Assembly (NCBI GenBank): GCA_016928495.1
Contig: JAFGKQ010000259.1
Span: 1-10,263, forward strand
Source: Candidatus Fermentibacterales bacterium
Lineage (GTDB): Bacteria > Fermentibacterota > Fermentibacteria > Fermentibacterales > JAFGKQ01
DNA length: 10,263 bases
Direction: 5' to 3'
In this document: positions 5,926 through 10,263 of the stretch, one piece after another
Numbering within the stretch: the first letter of the stretch is position 1
Layout: every line of letters starts with the position of its first letter
The notes under the pieces: model-generated
The model's database searches: none
Seen by the model: the letters and a program-made list of their open reading frames with translations, nothing else
Told to the model about the DNA's origin: nothing
Position numbers and translations under genes: made by a program

Positions 5926-7275
5926 ATGACGCAGAACCGCAAGATCATGTACGTGAGAGACCCGGTTCATGGCAGCATCATGCTGTCCGAGCTCCAGGAA
6001 GCTCTGCTGAAGACGGTGGAGGTCCAGAGACTCAGCTTCGTGCACCAGTTGGGCATGACCTTCCAGTGCTATCCCGGGGCCCACGGGATGAGGCTGCTGC
6101 ATGCGATCGGCGTGTCGCACCTCGCGGCCAGGATCGGAAGGACGGTCCTGACCGCCGGGGCGGGCGCCCTTCAGCCATCGATCGACGGGCAGCGGGCCAT
6201 AGCCATGCTGGAGGCGGCAGGGATGCTCCATGACATCGGCCACACCCCATGGTCGCACACGCTAGAGCCCCTCTACCGGGAGATCACCGGAGAGGGTCAC
6301 ATGGAGCTGGTGGCCAGGCTTATCACAGGAAGGGCCAGGGCCTCGATCCGCGGAGCCGGCGAGATACCCTCGATCCTGCTGAGCCACGGCCTGGAGCCGG
6401 ATGATGTTGCGGATCTCATCACCAGTCGCTACGAGGGTCCGCCCGCCTGCCTCCAGCAGATGGTCTTCGGAGAGGTCGACGCGGACATGCTGGACTATCT
6501 CCAGCGCGATTTCCACTTCACGGGAGTTGCCTTCGGACACATCGAGGTCGATAGGATCCTCAGCACGATGACGCTGGCCGACGACGGGCGCCTGGTCTTC
6601 CTCGAGAAGGGGCTGGATGCCGTTCGGGACTTCCTGCACGCGAGGCTTCAGATGTACTCGAGCGTCTACCTCCACAGGAAGACCAGGATAGTCGATCAGA
6701 TGCTCCTCAGGGCCGCAAGGAGGAGCATTCTGGAGCTGGGGGAGATCGAGGGCTTCCAGTACATGACCGACGACCAGCTCCTGAGCTTCCTTCTGGAGAG
6801 CTCCTCGGACGAGCGGGTCCGCGATCTGGCATGGAGGGTCAAGTACAGGCAGAAGCTATTCACCCAGGTCTTCTCGGTGGAGGCTGCCGCCCAGTCGGAG
6901 AGCGAGAGGAGGTTCATGGGCTCCCTGGTCAGCGCGAGCGACGAGCTCGGCAGCGTGGCTCCCGACCTGGAGCGGAGGATCGCCGACGAGGCGGGCCTGG
7001 ATCCGGGAGATGTCATGGTCGATCTCCCCCTCGAGGCGGTCAGGAGCTCCGAGGAGAGGTTCGAGAGGCTGGAAGTGGACTTCGTCGACAGGAAGGGTCG
7101 CATCAGGGCGCTGTCGGATCTCGACCCCGCGTTCGCCGACTACCTCTCCAGGGCCATGCCGCACCGCAGCATGCTCACGGTCTCGTGCTCCCCGGAGTAC
7201 AGGGCGGCTGTGGCAGAAGCTTGCGACAAGGTCTTCAGAGAAGGTGCGATACCCCTCTTCGAGGAGAGCGGGTAG
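5926..7275 (+). CDS. HD-domain phosphohydrolase, SAMHD1/dNTPase-like
   Basis: Soluble HD-superfamily hydrolase of 449 residues, normal for bacterial SAMHD1-like proteins (YwfO type). The N-terminus MYVRDPVHGSI (8-18) is the family's opening motif. By alignment to human SAMHD1 from memory, the catalytic set is present: R56 and H59 in RLLHAIGV, H102-D103 in LHDIGHTPWSH with H106 and H111, and D187 in VDADMLDYLQRD (184-195), with Tyr191 and Asp195 matching substrate-contacting residues. MYSSVYLHRKTR (about 222-233) is another family landmark. Relatives hydrolyse dNTPs to deoxynucleosides and triphosphate, often under allosteric nucleotide control. Substrate here is not shown. Oddity: the usual PGA-S/T-H-x-R reads PGAHGMR, so the His preceding the Arg is displaced by one position. 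The start is ATG 5926, 6 bp after the nucleotidyltransferase stop; GGAAAG is a weak ribosome site. It ends 2 bp from the convergent ankyrin gene. Confidence 0.88.
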   Translation: MTQNRKIMYVRDPVHGSIMLSELQEALLKTVEVQRLSFVHQLGMTFQCYPGAHGMRLLHAIGVSHLAARIGRTVLTAGAGALQPSIDGQRAIAMLEAAGMLHDIGHTPWSHTLEPLYREITGEGHMELVARLITGRARASIRGAGEIPSILLSHGLEPDDVADLITSRYEGPPACLQQMVFGEVDADMLDYLQRDFHFTGVAFGHIEVDRILSTMTLADDGRLVFLEKGLDAVRDFLHARLQMYSSVYLHRKTRIVDQMLLRAARRSILELGEIEGFQYMTDDQLLSFLLESSSDERVRDLAWRVKYRQKLFTQVFSVEAAAQSESERRFMGSLVSASDELGSVAPDLERRIADEAGLDPGDVMVDLPLEAVRSSEERFERLEVDFVDRKGRIRALSDLDPAFADYLSRAMPHRSMLTVSCSPEYRAAVAEACDKVFREGAIPLFEESG

Positions 7276-7277
7276 CC

Positions 7278-8096
7278 CTAGCCCTCGCCGTCCAGGACCA
7301 CCCCCGGGCTGGCCAGGCCGCAGTTGCCGCAAACGAAGGTCATGTCCTCCCAGACGCCGATGGAGTTGTACCAGTCGATCTTCCTTGCATCCGGGCGCTC
7401 GAGCTGAGCGCCGCAGCCCGGGCAGACCCAGTCCACCTCCCGCCGCCTCCTCACGGTACGGAGGGCCCGTTCGATGGACTCGATGTACTCGGGGGAACGA
7501 CCGGCCCGCCGGGCTATCGAGGCGGGTGTCTCTCCAGCCCTGTTCCGCATGTATGGAAGGGCCCCGCGCTCGATGAGCAGCTCCAGCATCTCGAGCCTGT
7601 CGGGCAGGGAGGCGGCCAGGTGAAGCGGCGTGTTCCCTGCGGCATCCTCGGCGTTGAGGTCGGCGCCCGCATCCAGTAGGGCCACCGCTATCGCTATCGA
7701 ATCGTTCCTGACCGACTCGTGCAGTGCAGTGGAGCCCTCCTGCGAGGCGCCGGCAGGCGAAGCGCCAACGCCGAGCAGGGCTCCGACCAGAGAGGGGCAG
7801 TCGAGGGCCGCGGCGATGTGAAGGGCAGTCTCTCCGCTGCCTCCGAGAGGGGCATTGAGATCGGTACCCCCCTTCTGCAGGTTGGTCAGGATGTCCTCCA
7901 GCACGTCCATGGGCACGCCATGCTGATCGGTGCATGCCGCCCGTATGAAGAGCTGCAGAGCGTTCCTGCCCGTCTCCTTGTCCACGGCAGACGCGTTGAT
8001 GCCCGACTCCGAGATGGAGAGAGCCTTCTGCCAGTCCGGCTCGTGCAACCTCACGACGGCCAGGAACTTCTTCGTGGCTCCTCCGAAGATGCCCAG
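7278..8096 (-). CDS. Ankyrin-repeat protein with C-terminal zinc ribbon
   Basis: Predicted cytoplasmic protein of 272 residues from a CTG start. An N-terminal helical region (about 8-75) precedes ankyrin repeats beginning at GETALHIAA (88), GSTALHESVR (121), GNTPLHLAAS (154) and a degenerate AGETPASIARR (187). After a basic linker (RTVRRRREVDW) comes a zinc-ribbon pattern, CPGC (225-228) and CGNC (256-259), 27 residues apart. Ankyrin repeats bind protein partners; zinc ribbons bind nucleic acid or protein. No specific function is known to me. Start: the frame has no ATG and no GTG or TTG before GTG 8054. A CTG at 8096 has GGGAGG exactly 5 bases upstream and gives a natural N-terminus (MGIFGGATKKFLAV). 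GTG 8054 has no ribosome site and would cut into what looks like the first helix. The reading frame is open upstream to the mgtC-like stop. It follows that gene after 75 bp and probably shares its transcript. Confidence 0.8.
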   Translation of the reverse strand: MGIFGGATKKFLAVVRLHEPDWQKALSISESGINASAVDKETGRNALQLFIRAACTDQHGVPMDVLEDILTNLQKGGTDLNAPLGGSGETALHIAAALDCPSLVGALLGVGASPAGASQEGSTALHESVRNDSIAIAVALLDAGADLNAEDAAGNTPLHLAASLPDRLEMLELLIERGALPYMRNRAGETPASIARRAGRSPEYIESIERALRTVRRRREVDWVCPGCGAQLERPDARKIDWYNSIGVWEDMTFVCGNCGLASPGVVLDGEG

Positions 8097-8101
8097 ATCA
8101 G

Positions 8102-8107
8102 CCTCCC
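8102..8107 (-). promoter_or_regulatory. Shine-Dalgarno supporting a CUG start of the ankyrin gene
   Basis: GGGAGG on the minus strand, followed by five bases (CTGAT) and then CTG at 8096-8094. It is the only good ribosome site near the 5' end of this gene, and no ATG, GTG or TTG start sits at a suitable distance. The motif also lies next to a weak hairpin (8105-8121), which has a C:A mismatch on this strand. Confidence 0.55.
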
Positions 8108-8171
8108 GTCGAACCGGCGGGGATGCGGTCCCGATAGGACGCCGCCTGCGGCCGGCAGCAGCTTCCCGCTC

Positions 8172-8870
8172 TCACTCCGCCACCGAGCCCAGCGAAGAGA
8201 CCGACATGACGCCCTCGAGAGCCGCGAGGCGCAGAACCGGCTCGAGGCTCTTCTTCCTGTGCCTTGTCGCAACCGTGAGATCCAGCTCGGCGGTGTGGGT
8301 TTCCGCGTCCAGGCGGCTCAGGCTGACTGCCATGATGCGCACGCCGCCGACGGACCTGAGGACATCGGTGCAGCGGCCGGCGAGCGAGCCTGGATCCGTG
8401 GTGCAGGCACGGACTCGGAGCTTGCCGTAAGTGAGCGGCGGTATCATGTGCTCCAGGTAGTCCAGGAGCGTGAGGATCGCGAGCGCCAGTCCGCAGCAGA
8501 TGGCGGAGATCAGGACGTACCCTATCCCGACGACCACGCCCATCGCCGCCACGAACCAGATGCAGGCAGCGGTAGTCAGGCCTCTGACGAAGTCCCCCGT
8601 CCGGATGATCGCGCCGGCACCCAGGAAGCCGATGCCCGTCACGACACCGGCAGCTATCCTCGAGAGCCCGACGGAGCCGGCCTCTCCGGAGTCACCGAAG
8701 AAACTCGCACCCGCAAGCGTGATCAGTGACGCTCCGAGGCAGACCAGCATGTGCGTCCTCAGACCGGCAGGCCTGCCGTGGATCTGTCGCTCCAGCCCGA
8801 TCAGCCCGCCCAGGACAGCGGCAGCGCCGAGCCGGTAGAGCCAGTACGCCTCCATGTTCTCCCCCGTCAT
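8172..8870 (-). CDS. MgtC/SapB-family inner-membrane protein
   Basis: Membrane protein of 232 residues, the typical MgtC length. The family signatures are clear: GGLIGLERQ (21-29), GLRTHMLVCLGASL (36-49), GIGFLGAGAIIR (79-90) and GLTTAACIWFVAAMGVVVG (97-115). Together with the segment at about 117-138 they form four to five membrane helices. The soluble C-terminal part (about 149-230) matches the ACT-like domain of full-length MgtC proteins. MgtC of pathogens inhibits the F1Fo ATP synthase and supports growth at low Mg2+; the role of relatives in free-living bacteria is largely unknown, and calling this a Mg2+ transporter would be wrong on present knowledge. The ATG at 8870 overlaps the rtcB stop as TGATG, with AAGGGG just upstream. 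GTG 8873 and ATG 8855 (GGGGGAG upstream, N-terminus MEAYWLYRLG) are alternatives. Translation is likely coupled to rtcB. Confidence 0.9.
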   Translation of the reverse strand: MTGENMEAYWLYRLGAAAVLGGLIGLERQIHGRPAGLRTHMLVCLGASLITLAGASFFGDSGEAGSVGLSRIAAGVVTGIGFLGAGAIIRTGDFVRGLTTAACIWFVAAMGVVVGIGYVLISAICCGLALAILTLLDYLEHMIPPLTYGKLRVRACTTDPGSLAGRCTDVLRSVGGVRIMAVSLSRLDAETHTAELDLTVATRHRKKSLEPVLRLAALEGVMSVSSLGSVAE

Positions 8871-10263
8871 CACCCCTTCAGAACGACGAGAGGCCTGAAG
8901 TGCGCGGCCTTCTCGGCTATGCCGTTAGATAGCATGACGGAGAGGACCTCGTCCACGCTCTTGTAGGCCGAGGGTCTCTCCTCCACGATCGATCTCCTGC
9001 TCGCAGCCGCCACCAGTATTCCGCGGCTCCTGAGCGAGTCCACCACGCTACCTGAGCTGCCGGATCTCCGCGCGGCGGTCCGGCTCATCAGCCTGCCCGC
9101 GCCGTGACAGGAGCTTCCCAGGGTGAGCTCGAGCGCCCTCTGGCATGGCAGCATCACCCAGACGCCGTCGCCCATGCTTCCCGGGACGATGACGGGCTGC
9201 CCGGTTGCCCGGTAGCGACCGGACAGCTCCTCCCGTCCCGCAGGGAAAGCCCTCGTGGCGCCCTTCCGGTGCACGCAGACCCTGGCCCGCCTTCCGCCCT
9301 CGAGGACGTGGATCTCCTCCTTGGCGATGTTGTGGGCAACGTCATACACGAGCCTCCAGCCATCCGGGCTCCTGCCGAGGGCCTTCTCGATGCTCCTCCT
9401 CACCAGCTCCCCCACTATCTGCCTGTTGGCGTAAGCGTAGTTGGCCGCGGCCCTCATGGCGGACAGGTACTTCCTCCCCGCGTCGGAGGAGAGGGGGGCA
9501 CACACCAGCTCCCGGTCAGGCAGGCCCATCCTGTCCGGAGGAAAGCTCTTCATGAAAGAGCCGATGTAGTCATCGCAGACCTGGTGCCCAAGGCCTCTGC
9601 TTCCGCAGTGGACGGACACGGAGAACAGACCCTCGGTCAGAGAGAGCCGGCCGGCTGCCGGCTCGAAGGCCATATCGCAAAGGCCGATCTCCGCGAAGTG
9701 GTTTCCGCTGCCTAGCGTGCCCAGCTCACACCTGCCCCGTTCGAGGGCCCGGTTCGAGACGCTTCCGGCACCTGCCCCTTCCAGGACTCCCCCGTCCTCG
9801 GTGCTCTCGAGGTCGCGGGCGTGTCCGTAGCCCTTCCCTGCCGCCCAGGCGGAACCCTGCTCCAGGACCGATTCGAAGTCGCAGGACGAGAGCCTTATCC
9901 CTCCGGTAGAGCCCACCCCGCTCGGGACCTCCTCGAACAAACGGGACAGGAGGCGGTCCAGGCTCGAGAGGAACCGCTCCGCGTCATGCCTGAAGACGTA
10001 GAGCCTCACGCCGCAGTTGATGTCGTATCCGACTCCTCCCGGCGAGATGACGCCTCCCTCCCAGTCGGTCGCGGCGACTCCGCCTATGGGAAAGCCGTAT
10101 CCCCGGTGAATGTCCGGCATGGCCATGGCGGGGTAGGCTATCCCCGGAAGAGAGGCCACGTTGACGAGCTGATCCAGGGAACCGTCCTGCCGCGCCTTCC
10201 CGATGAGGCCATCCGTGCCGAACAGGAGGGCATCCACGAGCATCCGCCCGGATCGGGGAATGC
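8870..10263 (-). CDS. rtcB: RNA-splicing ligase RtcB, 5' end cut by the window
   Basis: GTP- and Mn2+-dependent RNA ligase that joins 2',3'-cyclic-phosphate (or 3'-phosphate) ends to 5'-OH ends in tRNA splicing or RNA repair. Numbered from the ATG at 10243, the active-site set is complete: DINCGVR (74-80; metal-binding Asp74 and Cys77), GSGNHF (178-183; His182 should be the guanylylated-pocket metal ligand), VHCGSRGLGHQ (211-221), DVAHN (301-305; His304), and the catalytic His380 in SCHGAGR (guanylylated His). The C-terminus RPLVVLKG is also typical. It resembles the long archaeal-type RtcB throughout. The frame stays open to the window edge, and the codons upstream of 10243 read IPRSGR, aligning with the IPKFDKRM segment of Pyrococcus RtcB. 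The true start therefore probably lies beyond the window and the ATG at 10243 is internal. An archease gene, its common partner, is not visible. First visible gene of the rtcB > mgtC-like > ankyrin unit. Confidence 0.93.
   Translation of the reverse strand, partial: IPRSGRMLVDALLFGTDGLIGKARQDGSLDQLVNVASLPGIAYPAMAMPDIHRGYGFPIGGVAATDWEGGVISPGGVGYDINCGVRLYVFRHDAERFLSSLDRLLSRLFEEVPSGVGSTGGIRLSSCDFESVLEQGSAWAAGKGYGHARDLESTEDGGVLEGAGAGSVSNRALERGRCELGTLGSGNHFAEIGLCDMAFEPAAGRLSLTEGLFSVSVHCGSRGLGHQVCDDYIGSFMKSFPPDRMGLPDRELVCAPLSSDAGRKYLSAMRAAANYAYANRQIVGELVRRSIEKALGRSPDGWRLVYDVAHNIAKEEIHVLEGGRRARVCVHRKGATRAFPAGREELSGRYRATGQPVIVPGSMGDGVWVMLPCQRALELTLGSSCHGAGRLMSRTAARRSGSSGSVVDSLRSRGILVAAASRRSIVEERPSAYKSVDEVLSVMLSNGIAEKAAHFRPLVVLKG

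Noticed and set aside
6856-7935. Minus-strand open frame of 359 codons crossing the HD and ankyrin genes
   Set aside because: Spans two real genes in shifted frames; its translation is Arg/Gly/Pro-rich and shows no family signature.
8105-8121. Hairpin in front of the ankyrin gene as a riboswitch or attenuator
   Set aside because: The stem has a C:A mismatch on the transcribed strand, a 3-base loop and no larger conserved architecture; too weak to call.
8097-8174. Ankyrin frame as a split continuation of the mgtC-like gene, since both are in the same frame
   Set aside because: The mgtC-like protein ends at the family's normal length and the ankyrin gene has its own ribosome site; the shared frame is a one-in-three coincidence.
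7719-8729. Plus-strand open frame of 336 codons opposite the ankyrin and mgtC-like genes
   Set aside because: Shadow of two recognisable minus-strand genes, with no motif of its own.
1-10263. CRISPR arrays, tRNA or rRNA genes, insertion sequences, attachment sites, known riboswitches
   Set aside because: No spaced direct repeats, clover-leaf sequences, transposase or integrase motifs, or recognisable aptamer cores were found by reading both strands; short or divergent elements could still be missed.

Overview
The window is a GC-rich, densely packed bacterial chromosome segment with no sign of mobile DNA: no transposase, integrase, phage gene, CRISPR array, tRNA or rRNA was seen. A complete mreB-mreC-mreD set followed by the start of a penicillin-binding protein 2 gene indicates a rod-shaped, peptidoglycan-building bacterium. 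A lipoprotein with a possible LolB-like fold suggests a diderm. The RtcB is of the long archaeal-like type, which is also found in many bacteria. The sequence alone does not fix the phylum; an uncultivated, high-GC diderm lineage would fit.

Layout. (1) Positions 1-2621, minus strand: the cell-elongation operon mreB > mreC > mreD > mrdA, with mrdA running off the left edge. Its leader (about 2622-2794) is the most AT-rich stretch of the window and holds a 7-bp inverted repeat. (2) Positions 2795-4856, minus strand: a PHP-domain phosphoesterase of the RNase AM/TrpH type, a 68-residue TPR-like protein, and a Cys-rich lipoprotein. These are packed with overlapping or nearly overlapping ends and read toward mreB. 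(3) About 4879-7275, plus strand: a two-gene unit, a PF14907-type nucleotidyltransferase and a SAMHD1-like HD phosphohydrolase. Its start collides head-to-head with the PHP gene. (4) Positions 7278-10263, minus strand: rtcB (5' end beyond the right edge) > mgtC-like membrane protein > ankyrin-repeat/zinc-ribbon protein. This unit meets the HD gene tail-to-tail with only 2 bp between the stop codons.

How the genes may work together. The mre-mrdA genes build the elongasome: MreB filaments, the MreC/MreD membrane scaffold and the PBP2 transpeptidase. Outside that operon there are four nucleotide- or RNA-acting enzymes in about 6.5 kb: RtcB RNA ligase, the RNase AM-like PHP protein, a nucleotidyltransferase and an HD dNTPase-like protein. 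Whether they cooperate is unknown, and the three transcription units are separate. The points most worth a second look are the nucleotidyltransferase-HD pair, the ankyrin-zinc-ribbon protein with an apparent CUG start, and the lipoprotein that lacks any ATG start. Most of the content is ordinary chromosomal housekeeping, and I see no clear-cut new system.
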